A stretch of DNA of 64,000 bases, from positions 12,241,001 through 12,305,000 of the forward strand of contig JAILWY010000026.1 of the NCBI GenBank assembly GCA_022113835.1, read 5' to 3'. The position numbers and the translations under genes are program-made. Shown here one piece after another: positions 50,101-61,681 of this stretch (the first letter of the stretch is position 1; every line of letters starts with the position of its first letter). Under the pieces are notes generated by a model. The model searched no databases. It saw nothing but the letters and a program-made list of their open reading frames with translations, and was not told the origin of the DNA. The DNA comes from Atopsyche davidsoni (lineage: Eukaryota; Arthropoda; Insecta; Trichoptera; Hydrobiosidae).

Positions 50101-50460
50101 CATTGTCGGAACTCCTAAACTTCCGCCAACAATTATTTTTTACGGTCTCTTTGTTAACATTTCTAGTTTCTTAAAACATGTTCTTACAAATTAAAATTAA
50201 TGGCTTTCATTTGCACTAATCATTTTTTTAAACCATATGCAATTACAGTTATATTTTGTGTATAAAAATCACCAATAAACAAATATTTTCCCTATTGAAT
50301 CAACACCAAAGTTTAAATTAAATATTTAAAAAAACTATTGTATACGTTATATAGCTTAAATGAATTAAATTTTTTCAATTTACGATTATACCATAATTCT
50401 ACATGCTGAGTGTTTATAGCCTATTCTTGTGTGTATTAATTCTATTACGGTCTATTGATG
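47108..50460. other. AT-rich stretch, no gene seen
   Basis: No credible ORF. A GC-richer patch lies at 47450-47720. A 20-bp perfect palindrome centred on CACGTG lies at 48509-48528. Poly-T followed by TAG at 47172-47183 resembles an acceptor without an exon. Confidence 0.4.
48509..48528. repeat. 20-bp perfect palindrome centred on CACGTG
   Basis: TAAAAACCACGTGGTTTTTA reads the same on both strands. The core ACCACGTGGT is an extended E-box favoured by bHLH-ZIP dimers. It stands alone in AT-rich DNA. Confidence 0.9.
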
Positions 50461-50470
50461 ATAATTTGCT

Positions 50471-50506
50471 TCTTTCCTATCTAAATCGTGATTTAGATAG
50501 GAAAGA
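50471..50506. repeat. perfect 17-bp hairpin with 2-nt loop plus ATCT repeats
   Basis: TCTTTCCTATCTAAATC (50471-50487), GT, then the exact complement (50490-50506). A short (ATCT)n tract follows directly. The near-zero loop is typical of a palindrome formed by replication template switching. Confidence 0.9.
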
Positions 50507-50899
50507 ATCTATCTATCTATAATTATCGATGGTTTTACAAAAAATAAACAAGTGCACTGTTTATTTTTTACTAAAAGTTTTACTTAAATATCACTAATCA
50601 AGTATGACATATTTTTGATCAATGTTTGTCATTTATAGTTTAGTTTTCACTCATTAAATTATTTTCTTTTTTAAAAATGTGCATTTAGGTTTTTGATTGG
50701 TATTGTATAACATTTCTTAGTTAAAAGGAAGTTCATAATTATATTTTATAAAGGCTGTCTTTTTACACTCACGTTAAATTTATTAGTATATTTTCTCATT
50801 TAACATTCCCTTTGATTTGTTTTGTGTGTGTTATGAGATAATTTTTTATGAAGAAATAAAAAATAAACAATCAAATTTATAAATCGGCTCTGAACAGTC

Positions 50900-51200
50900 A
50901 GTATTTCTTTGATTAATTTCTCCAAATGTTCCGAGTCGCGATGGCTGCGTCCGATAGTCTCCTCGCGTCCAATTTACGGCGAGTGTAATTCTGATATTTA
51001 TGTACCGTGAATGTATCTGCCCACTTTACACGGTTTGCTGGTCGCCGGCGATGAAAGAAAGCGCACTTCCAGGTCCGTCACTTTCTCGTTCCGTTGCCTT
51101 TGATGATGGACTCCCGAGATCTTTCACCCAAATCCACAAATAGGACGACGCGGGGCTCGCCCGCCATGCGCTGCAATTTGTCTTGAATAAAAGTTAAAGA
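50900..51200. promoter_or_regulatory. GC-richer island
   Basis: A non-coding block with no long frame, GC-rich relative to its flanks, containing ATTTATG and CCTTTGATGATGG (TCF-like CTTTGATG). It lies about 0.5 kb upstream of the recursive-splicing candidate. Regulatory role inferred from composition. Confidence 0.28.
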
Positions 51201-51680
51201 GTTATTCGTTCGGTTTTCCTAATAATAAGATCGTTTACAGTTTGTTTATTTCACATTTCTTTCGCTAGATTTATTGTGACGTTTTCGTCCGAAACGGTAC
51301 CGAAGTGCCTTGCGCACACCAAATATTTTTATGTAATAAATTTAAGCCGCTGATATGTGGATACGTGGACGAAAATAGAACACTTAAGATATTATTTAAT
51401 GATTTATGCGCCAAACAATTGTTAATTATAAAAATTTGAAACGAATATAAATTCTGTAATTGTACATTATGAGCGTCTTGTAAATTCTAGAATATCTAAG
51501 TTATGTTTTAATATATTTATTCACTGAAACTTGAATCGTGCTATTATATTTTCAACCACACAAACTTACGTGTAATACACGTGTATATCTCCTACTTTTT
51601 TTAATTCGCTTTGCGCATTTCTAATTTTTGATGTATGTGATTTATAATGTCTATATGTCGTACATTTTCCTCACTATCGT

Positions 51681-51715
51681 CTGACTAATTGTTTTTTTTT
51701 CTATTCCAGGTAATT
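51681..51715 (+). other. candidate recursive splice (ratchet) site
   Basis: CTGACTAAT (51681-51689) matches a branchpoint. A nine-T pyrimidine tract follows, then CTATTCCAG|GTAATT with AG at 51708-51709 and GT at 51710-51711. A 3' splice site fused directly to a 5' splice site is the signature of zero-nucleotide recursive splicing known from long Drosophila introns. Alternatively a conventional 100-nt exon runs to a donor TTTGG|GTAAGC at 51810; all three frames of that exon contain stops, so it would be non-coding or a poison exon. Strand and position agree with the donor at 2119. Confidence 0.5.
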
Positions 51716-54350
51716 ACACGGCAACATTCAATAGCCTATCATCCGCTATGACGTCACACTATTCTGTGATAAGATAGGCATACGCTTATTTCTACGATGC
51801 AGGATTTGGGTAAGCAGATATGCCATGAGAAGATTAGCCCGTCTATACGTAACATATAATTTTTACCCCAAATATAAATAACCAACTTCTCCGTCGTAGA
51901 TTAACACCGACCCGGATTAAAAAGTCCGAGTTTTCATATAACGAGTGGAGGCTTAGCTCTTTGATAGTTTCGCATATAAATAAGCAGCGTGGTCGTCGGA
52001 CGCAAACAAATTTTTTCTTGCCTCTGAAATTTGACACAAATTTTCAGTAAAGGACACTGACTATTTTATTATTAAATATGACTATTTTGACATGTTACTT
52101 TTACTCAAAATAATGAATGATTGCGCCATTAAGATTGGGATTTAGTTGCATGCCGTTTATGTAAATCGATAAGCCCGGCTTCTCCTATACTTTTTAATAA
52201 ATGCGTACACGTCTGGTATGGTTATGCTTTTTAGTCTGCAAAAATCAAATATTTCATTTAAAATATTGAAATCTTATCCTATTTAATACTTGTAAATCTA
52301 GACACGGTACGCGATTGTTAACGCTGATTATTGATATTTAGACAAAATAGTAACGTTAAAGTTTAGAAAGACTAATTTAGCGCAGCAATGACTCCTGAGC
52401 TTTCAAACACGTCGCTAGATTGCATAAAACTTGATTCCGCAAGTTGGTTATCTGTGATTTAATTGATAAAATGTAATTGCTATCAATTTACTATTTTAAA
52501 CGGTTCGATCGTAATTGCAGATCGTTTAGAGAAAATGCGTTTTGTTAAATCAGGATCACGTACCCAACCGCTATTAAATTGGCCTTTTAAAACTTGGGCG
52601 TTACTCGTTGCTATTTTTTTTTTAAATTTAAATACCAAGCATCTCCATTGGCGTGGTTGTCGGTTATAAATATTTTTTCGCCATGCACGTGTCCCTCGCA
52701 GCGGTATTTTCGTCTGGTCCACATAGGCGCTCCGGACTCCGTGCATTCTAGATTAATTTGACGTTTGTGTGACATCTTGGCAAGGCAGCTGGGTTGGCCT
52801 CTCTTGTCGTTGCATCTGCCCGAGTAATAAAGTCAGTTTACATAACTAACAAAAAATGCTTAAAAAACGTTAAAGAGGTAATTTCAAATTAGTAGCTTTT
52901 ACCTACGCTCTCTATTTTGGTCTTGAACTAATGACTCAATGGCGTAGTTAATTTTAATTTTAAAAGAATGTTGTTTTCGTTTATATTCCATACATGCGAA
53001 TAATATGCACTTACATTGAAAATTGATAAAATATATTTATATAAAATATGGATTTTAATTTTTTTAAGTATAGAAGTAATAAGAATGAAAAATAGGGATT
53101 TTTTAAATATCAATGTACTCATTTTAATATTTTAGATCTGATTAGATTATGAAATTATTTCCATTTTTTGCTGGGTAGATCTTAAAGAAGCGTTGTTTGA
53201 TTTACTGAAGATTATAATTATCACGAAGTTTTTTCCAAATGCATGGCATACACCTCTCCGGCATCCCAAAATCATAAATTGAATGTTGATTAGCTTAGAT
53301 CTTCATATAACGTTTAATCTTTTTATATTTCAAAAAAACATGACTTGCTAATTATCTTTAAATTTAAGTTCTTCTTGTGGTACATATTTCTCTTCTAAGA
53401 CTTTTTAGTAATCCTTAGTCTAGTGAGAATATTCAAATGAACTATAGCTCCATATATTTTGAAATCCTTTGTCTCCAAGTCTTTCTAGGCAGGTGTCTCC
53501 TATTCTGGAAGATCTATATATTGCTCTGTATTAATACCTCATCAAGTATGTAATAAGCCTGGGTTCGTGGAGACAACCTAATCCGTTGAAACATATTCAG
53601 ATGATAACATGATCCATCTCATACTGAGTAATCTCCAAAATACAATGAACTTGTTACTAATTAATCTCTTAATAACTATTGTAACCCAGTATAGACTCCA
53701 TTGTTAATATTCATAACACGAGTTATAAGCAAGATATACCAGCGTAACGTATTTTATTACATCCAAGTTACATTACAGAGAATTGAAATGTAATTGATTA
53801 TTTGCTTTGTATATAATGATTACATAAGCGTGATTAACGACCTGTAATGTTGCTATGCTGTACAGCGAGGTACTCCGCACAGGACCATTAATCAAAAACA
53901 CCTCATAATGAAAATTCTGCACCATGCAAGATTTTACTCAAAAAAGAAAACATAAAAAAGTTAATTATGTCACTTGAGACTTGTTCCTCTTTATCTGGTT
54001 TTTATTCAATGAAATATTATAACTGATCATTCATCATTGACATTATTGACTTTTTCACGACAGCAATAACAATGAATTCTGAAAAAAAGTAGATATTTTC
54101 CTTTCAATACTTAAGCTAGTATCTCATTCATGATGCTTTTTCACTCGGTACATGCCACCGACTATTTTTTATTAAAAATTTAACAAAAAAAGTCTTATGT
54201 CTTTGTATATTTACATGACAATATAAATCTAATAACAATAGTCTTATTTGTGGAATATGTTGAGCCCATTAAAGCATGTATTTAAATATAAGGCCTGATT
54301 AGAGCTAATGATCGTTTTAGTAAATAAATAATTAGTACAAATACATGGTA
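51716..54350. other. mostly AT-rich stretch, no gene seen
   Basis: TGACGTCA, a perfect CRE, lies at 51749-51756 between GCCTATC (51733-51739) and GATAGGC (51773-51779). A GC-richer patch occurs at 52660-52810. Frames of 64-87 codons are not recognisable. Confidence 0.38.
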
Positions 54351-54359
54351 GTATATTAA

Positions 54360-54445
54360 AGTAGAACAAGTCACGACACGATGTCCCAAATCACGACAGT
54401 CGCCCATTACACCACTCAGCCATCTTGGTCTCTCTGCACTTTGAC
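54360..54445 (-). mobile_element. tRNA-derived SINE-like remnant
   Basis: On the minus strand TGGCTGAGTGG (complement of 54412-54422) is a full match to the RNA polymerase III A box. About 35 bp further, GTCGTGACTTGTTCTAC resembles a decayed B box in the usual position. The minus frame over it contains PRWLSG, a peptide often produced by tRNA-derived SINE heads. The B box is degenerate and no tail or duplication was found, so the copy is old or truncated. Confidence 0.4.
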
Positions 54446-57021
54446 CCAGCAGGATCTCTGTACAAATTAAATTTAAAATTATAAAGTACTTATAAAAATG
54501 ATAAATATATTTAATGCGCTTTAAATTATAGTATATAAAGCATGTACAATGCAAACAAGAAATACCACAATAAGTAGCTTTTTATCATGTACTATATAAT
54601 ATTTTTTATTGTTGTTTAATTTTATTATTCAATTGATATAAGAATGATAATCATATTTTTTATATCATATATAAAAAGAGGCAACATGTTTAGTATATAT
54701 TTTTTAAATTTATATACAGATACTGCAGGTACTATGTCTTGTTCTCCAAACACTTAAATGGTTTATCGATTTGTTTTCCTACTTTGTTTGGCTCATTTAA
54801 AAATGTATCAAATGAAAAACTAATGTATGTATTACCTCGGTATCTTGTTTACGCAAGCACTCTATACAAATTTAACCAATGCTAATTAGCAAAGGTAAAT
54901 TGACACACAAGGCTACAAAATATCTTTAGATTCGCTGGTTAATATACGTCTGTGCCCTGTTAAAATAATAACGACGTTAAAATTAAGCGGCTCGGTAAGA
55001 TAACGATAAAAATTACTGTAAAGTTAGCGAACGGATGTTTTACTCTCCATGATATCCCGTTCCAGTAATAATTTAAATGAATTAAACCTAACTTTATTTA
55101 ACGGTAGTTTTAGTTAATAGGGCGCACGAGCTCCGATAACTTCGAATAAATTATTGCCAAGCCTGGAACGTGTTAATGAATGTTTTGTTTGTTAATAATA
55201 CTCGATCGGTGTATATTTTAGAGGATTATTTTTGTATTTGCTTTTTGAAGTCCACACTAATCATACTTCATAATTCAATGAAAAATAAATCAATAATGAA
55301 GTGTATGCCAATCCCAGGTTTTTTTGTATTGACACATTTGTCGGTTTAATAAGCAAATCAGGCCCATTTTTTAGACAAAAAAACTATATTTTATACTACT
55401 AAGTTTTTAAACAAAATTTGAACTGATAACGTATTTCAAAATTACTGTGTGCTTTCATTAATCTCTAAAACTTTTGGCCGATCAGAACCACTTCCTGAAA
55501 GTTTTCTTTTTAAAACCCAGCGACGCAATGAGCTAATTTATAATTTTTAGTTTATTAATATACATCTTTATATAAGGCTAAGCTCATAAGATTATGTGAA
55601 ATCTTGGTTTGTTGGTTTGAAATCTCATTTGAACGGAATTTTTATACTAAAAATTATTGAAGGTTAAAATGTATTTTTTTTTAAATTTTACTAGATTTTT
55701 TTAAAATTTAAAAAAACCGTGTTTAATATCACTTAAAAACATTTATTATGCATCAGTAATGGCCACACAGCGTTTAAGGATGAATAACTTTTATGGTGTG
55801 GGGTAAAAACCTCAAACTCAAGTATCATAAAATTTATTAGATAGTATACGAATTATATGACATTTTTTATATGCAAATTCAATAATAATATTTTGAATAA
55901 CAATAATATAAATTATACGACCTATGAAACCATAAGGTATTTTGTTTATTTTTATGCCAATTCCTAATAAAAGTAAATTGTAATATTTCATCTGCAATTA
56001 CACTTCCTGAGGACTATTGTTAAAATGTGATTTCAAAAACGTTTTCGACATATTACCAAATAAATATTTCTATCGAAAATATTAAATACTTTAGAAATGA
56101 AAGATTTAAAAAAAAACATTATTTCACGTAATACATTGGTCATGCGATCTTTAAAAAATATTATTAATAATTGGTGTTTCGAATCTATAAAAGTATTGTT
56201 ATTAATTTGTATTGGGGTGTTTTATTGTAATAATTAGTATAGATACTATCGTTAACGTGTTAATTATAGTTGTTTTGTGTTATTTATAACCGAGTGAAAA
56301 CACATTCTTTGTGCCGTCTATTGCTACTCCATTTACTGCTGTCGTTCCAAGTAGCTGTCATATTCATGTTGTATGGACTAGCCGAGCAGACATTCTATTC
56401 TAGGAATAATGACTTACTTGTACCCTTCAAATTATGATGTGCATGAACAGTTGCACAATCTGTAGGTACCAATCTTTAAAGTACTTCGCTTTGAATTTAT
56501 TTTCATCAACAAGGTCACGATCACGCCACGGACGTCAAGACCTCTTGTCGCTCTCCTCTCGCCGAACGACTGTCCCGTATATTAAAGGACAGTTATATAT
56601 TTAAAACGAATTCCATATCAGCTAGAAAAAAATACCCCAGGCTTGAAATATATCTAAACGAAAATATGCGGCAGACTTAGCCACAGAATTCGCAAAAAAT
56701 GGCACTGTGTAATATATTGCCGAGCGATGTGCGTCGCAAGGAGAACTCATAGGACTGAAAGTAGAAAAGCTTCACTGAGGAGAAATGTATACATTTTTAA
56801 TTTGCTTTGAGATAATAAAAATATTCATCTTGTGCTTATAGGAAATCATATTCCGAATATTTAAAAATGCACTTTATATTTTTGAAATATGATTAAAATA
56901 ATACAATTTTTTTTTAGAAAAATTTTTGACCATATTTCGGAAAAAATTCACCAAAAAAGCTCTACTCTATTGTTCTTGTAGTTTTGGGAAGAAGTTGGTG
57001 CTCAGAATCAGTGTATTTTTA

Positions 57022-57023
<2 letters not shown>
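54446..57023. other. AT-rich stretch, no gene seen
   Basis: No ORF of interest. A short GC-richer patch at 56510-56580 has no recognisable content. The right end borders the (TA)n tract that precedes the tandem array. Confidence 0.42.

Positions 57024-57066
<43 letters not shown>
57024..57066. repeat. (TA)n microsatellite
   Basis: About 21 uninterrupted TA units directly upstream of the GC-rich tandem array. It contributes the IYIY tail of a minus-strand frame. Confidence 0.97.
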
Positions 57067-57069
<3 letters not shown>

Positions 57070-57099
57070 AAAATGGCCCAGCCCTCTCGCAAATAATAC

Positions 57100-57905
57100 G
57101 TAATGAACTTTTTTGCAACCGCACAGTGTTGTCTCTCTCAGTCCGATGCTGCTTGCGGAGAGCGTCTTGCAGAATCTCGCCGTCTCCCCGGGCAGGTCTC
57201 GGCTGACTTGTTTGACTTCAAAGGAATACCAGACGGAACAGGTGCTCGCTCGGCGCACTTCCTTGCCTCGCGCGACTGCCAGACTCACCGTCGCGGCGCA
57301 GGTGTCGGGCATTCTCGTCATTTCCCCACCTTTTTGCAGCGATTTGCGCCGCTGTTTTCTCCGTCCCTCTATATATTTATTGACGGAGAGGGTCGGCTCA
57401 TTATAGACTCTCGCCGTCGAGGTGCAAGCGTTGACCATTATCGCCATTTCCCCGGCTTCTTGCAGCGATCAGAGCCGCTCCGGAATCTGTTTCTCCGTAT
57501 ATTCTACGATCGAATGTGTAGAGGGAAGATTCAGATTCACCGTCGCGGTGCAGGTGTTGGGGACTTTTTTAATTTAACCGGATTCTTGTAGTGATCTGAG
57601 CTGTTGTCTTATTTGTCCTTCCTTATGTATATTGACGGAAATAATCAGCTTATTATATACTTTTGCAGCTGCCATATCGCCGTCGCGGTGCAAGTGTTGA
57701 CCATTCTCGCCAATTCCCCGGTTTGTTGCAACGATCTGAGCCGCTTCATGCTCCGTCCCTCAATCATTGAATATGTGGAGGGAAGGAGGGAGTCAGCTCA
57801 TTACAGACCCTCGCAGCTGGTGTCGGGCCAGGCGGGCGTTCTCGCCATTTCCCGGCACTAATGAGCCGAGGCGACCCCCTCCGTCCCTCCACATATTCAA
57901 CAATT
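57100..57905. repeat. GC-rich tandem array with 126-140 bp units
   Basis: Unit starts (ACCGTCGCGG or GCCGTCGCGG forms) lie at 57287, 57413, 57539 and 57679, with a degenerate fifth unit from about 57811 and partial similarity upstream of 57287. Shared blocks include CATTTCCCCGGCTTCTTGCA, GATCTGAGCCGC and CTCCGTCCCTC. The first two spacings are exactly 126 bp, so reading frames persist across units on both strands. That explains the 162-codon + frame (57103-57591) and 142-codon - frame (57019-57447), which contain the repeat in translation. Neither resembles a known protein. A unit-internal pair CTCCGTC/GACGGAG and a 24-bp inverted repeat at the right end add fold-back structure. Confidence 0.85.
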
Positions 57906-58860
57906 TTTCATTGAAAATTCTGGCCGACTTTTGGCAGCTACGTTTATTATCGCGCTTGCGTTTGAGACGCTTTTGTGTGTGTGCCACTCGAATGTCAAAA
58001 TGAAAAGTGTCGCTTTTTTCGGCGGCTCTTTTATAATAAACACGCACGGAATATAAATCAATTTTAAATTATGTAAAAAATTATTTTTTAAGAGAAAAGT
58101 TTTTAAATGAAAATTAAGCGAGGAAAGTACATATAAACAACTATTACAAGTTTTTTTTATTATTATATCTTAGGTGGTCTTGTGCTTTTGGCTATTTTCC
58201 AAGAGTGTAAAAACGCTGTATTTATCATCGCTTGTAATCAGTTAATTAAATATATATATTTATATATAAATACTAGCATAAGTTTTGTACGATTACGTAC
58301 GCGTACGATAACGCGTCTATTAAGACGCGTTATTTTTTAATGGAAAAACCCATACATGTCGTAAAATTGAAACAAACAATTATAAACTGCGTACCTAAAA
58401 GTATTTTAAATGTAGTTATTTTTATTATTGTGTTTTTATTTGCAATAAAAATGTATAAAATCGATGCGCGGAGTGATGTGTTATATTTAAACATAATAGG
58501 TAAAATGCGTTTTTTGTAAGTGAATTTTGTATTCTGTTTAGCTTGGAATTTTTGTTTTGAATTTCATAGAATTATCAATTTTGTTATTTTTATCAATCGG
58601 TAAATATTTTAAATATGTTTGATGTTCATTTAATGCCTTTTAATTGTTGCAAAGTTACGAAAAAGCCTAGATAAAATATTGCACAGAACATATCAGCACA
58701 ATCACAAACAAGTCCAATTACTAGAAATTTTAATACAAAATGTTGAATATTTCTCCAAAATATAACTGTATTTAATATATACGAAGAATCTATCTGTTTG
58801 TCAAGTCTTAAACTACATCGTAAAAGCTCTAATTTCCCAACTGTTAAAGATTTCCACCAC
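57906..58860. other. mixed then AT-rich stretch with palindromes
   Basis: The first 120 bp after the array are GC-richer. At 58296-58307 CGTACGCGTACG is a 12-bp palindrome. At 58308-58333 an 11-bp hairpin with loop ATTA is followed by a T-run. No gene is visible. Confidence 0.4.
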
Positions 58861-61567
58861 TCGCACTTTACGCCCGCCTGTCACACTAAAACATTTTCTT
58901 ACGAAATTAAAACCCGCTGCGCATAAAAAATCTCGTCAAGAATATTTCGTCTCCTGTTACGCTTTATTTGTTTTCACCTCGCCGCGGTTCTTTTCGGCAG
59001 GTCTTCGAACCTCGCATCTAAAATTATTACCCACAGTCGTCTCACTGTAGGAAGGTAGCCAGCTGATTTCTGCTGAAGCCAACTCACTTTTATAATTTCT
59101 TACATTTGAAATTATTAAAATCTTTGTTTTCTCGCATTCTTACTAATCCGTACTAAGCGTACATACAAGTTTAATTTTTTAAAAAATGTTTTAAGTAAAT
59201 GTTATAAGACTGGCTAAGATGGTAACCAACTTTCTGATGAGTGGCACTTATACTTATACGAGGGATTGGTGGCAGTGTTACTTAGTTAGAATGTAATTTA
59301 CTGTAATTATATTTTTGATGCATCGCAATGAGAATCACAGTTTGTAATAAGTTTTTTAAGTTATTTCAATGACTATTTGGCTAATTTATGGTTTGTTTTT
59401 AAGTAGCAGAGTTCCATGGTTTTGTTGTAGGTACCTTTCCACAGCGAGATGAGTTTTATTATTTAATGTTTGCCCAGCGCTGGTGAGGGATCGTCATGTT
59501 TCCTTACGGCTCCAAGTCAAATGTCCGACACTTCCTGTGAACATCGCTTCTCCTCTGGAACCACTTTATTTATATTTATTTTATTTCCACTTCCACTGAC
59601 CGATAGCACATTCTTAAATAACTCACAGAAGCTAAATTTTAATTTGTAGTGTTATTGCTTTGTTTCTTATTCCAGTAATAAATAAAAGAGATAATTTAGT
59701 CTTAATTTATCTACTCATTTCTCTTGTAAATACAGGAAATTTATTTATTATAAGTTTAAAACCAGGAATACATGATAAAGCATATATCATCAAATTAGAA
59801 AAAAATAAATTAAATTAAATTGACTATAGATTTAAAATATTTTTATTAAAAATACAGAATTTGCAGTATCGTGTTTGTTGTGTGTTTAATAATGTAGATG
59901 AAATAAATATAAAACAAAAGATTACAAAGGCAACGGAATTTAACAAGAGTTTAGGCTTAGAACAATGCAGGGGAGGCTTAGAGACGGGGTTTTAGCTTGA
60001 ATTGTTTGCACAAAAACTCTCTTAAACCTTTGCTAAGCTCTCGCTTATCACACGATGGTAATTCTGAGGAAAAGCAGATTAAGTACTAACAAGCCATGTT
60101 TCTAAGATAGGCAATCTCCTTGGAAGTATATGTATCATAAATAATTAACAGAATCAGTACACCTAAGGTAAATGTGTCTAATTCAGAGCTAGATATTTAT
60201 TCATAAAAACCTACCTGTATGGCGACTTTCTTTTCTTAGAACTTGATAGTAATGTCATGTATGAAGCATTATTAAATGATCTTGACGTAAGTACAATTAA
60301 AGATTCAAACAATAGTTTATTTGATATACTAATAACTGTTTTATTTTACCAATATCATATTGATTATATACGTATTTTAGAGTAACAAAAATGCCAATAT
60401 TTGTGACTTTCAGTTCTATAACTATTAAGATAGTTGAAATAGATAACGTTCTGTTATTTTTCAGTTTGATTTAAAAAAGACTATTAGACTTTTCACACGT
60501 AGCAGGGGTGTAGTACTTGACAGAAAAAATAACGACCCAACAACTTGTGAAACGATTTATTTTGATAACATGTCACGAGGGCGGTTTGTCAAACACAGCA
60601 TCGCGTATTAAATAAGAGGTGAAAAAATAATTTATTAAAAACTTCATGAAATCAAAGTAGATATAATTGTACGATAAAAACATTGCCTAGTTTTAAACAT
60701 TTTCTAAATCAATGACAATGTTCACAGATTAGGAATAATAGTAGTTTCAATAATTAATATCGTAATGTAAAATATCTTGTAGTATATTTAAAAATATAAT
60801 AATTGGTATTATTATCATAAATACGTAAGATTTGTTAAAAAAAAATAACATAAGGCATATTTCAAGGTAACGTTTTTTTTGTGTGACCAAAAATAATAAT
60901 TAATTTAAAAGATATTATTAATTTAATAAAAAGAGTTTTTCCGTTGAATGGCTGATTTTTTTCCCTGCGGATAAGTATCGCGTTATTACTTTTTTTATAT
61001 TTTACAAAGAAATCTCGACCGGAAGCCTCCCGACAAGAGATTATTCTATCATTAAGAACTAATTGAAGTAATCGATACAACGCTAACGCTTTTTATACTT
61101 ATCTTAGCAAGACAAGCACTATTTTTTTTTATCTATGTCCAGTTTTTCAATAGTGAATATTTTTTGTTAATTTAATATCCTTGTAATCTATAATATCTCT
61201 GAAATTAAATTTTAAATTAAAATGAGTGCTTTTAAAATAAGTATCGTTAATAAAATGAAATACATTCCAAGTAAATCAGGTTTATAATGTAACTAGTGGC
61301 TACAAACACGAATACTTCAATAAAATATTATTCAATAAATATTTATGCTAACCTCATTTATTACAATATTTAAAAAAAAATATATATACATTACATTTTT
61401 GTTTTCACGAATAAAACTCGCTGGGATATCTGTTTAATTTATCGTCTGAGTAATTGAATCTAGCTTTTTAATTTTGTTTAAAATAATTATGTACAAAATC
61501 TTAAAAATGCATGAAGCCACTGCATGAAAAAGATGCAGTTTTTTTTTATAAATATTTTCTATCTATC
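58861..61567. other. AT-rich stretch, no gene seen
   Basis: A GC-richer patch at 58861-59060 and scattered small patches only. The 72-codon minus frame at 60862-61080 is not recognisable. Confidence 0.4.
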
Positions 61568-61681
61568 ATCGAGGGCACTGTCAAAGGTCTGCCAGCAGGT
61601 CTTCATGGCTTCTACGTCCTGGAGGAAGCGGAAATTTGTGAAGGATGCGAGACGACCTCCGGCCATTTCAACCCATCTGAT
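61568..61681 (+). pseudogene. Cu/Zn superoxide dismutase-like fragment, 38 codons
   Basis: The frame reads IEGTVKGLPAGLHGFYVLEE, ten more residues, then GHFNPSD. This follows the Cu/Zn SOD core (G.V.GL..GLHGFHVHE ... GC....HFNP) in order and spacing. The zinc/copper bridging histidine in HFNP and the disulfide-type cysteine in GC are kept, but the first two copper-ligand histidines of GFHVHE are tyrosine and leucine here. The fold's N-terminal strand and everything after HFNP (zinc loop, GDLGN, C-terminal histidine) are absent nearby. CATCGAG at 61567-61573 could be a weak acceptor, but no donor follows before the frame degrades. It is either a decayed gene fragment or an exon of a catalytically dead SOD-related protein. 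Confidence 0.6.

Noticed and set aside
57103..57591. 162-codon + frame as a protein gene
   Set aside because: The frame stays open because the tandem unit is 126 bp. It overlaps an equally long minus frame, starts outside the repeat and breaks where the unit length changes to 140 bp.
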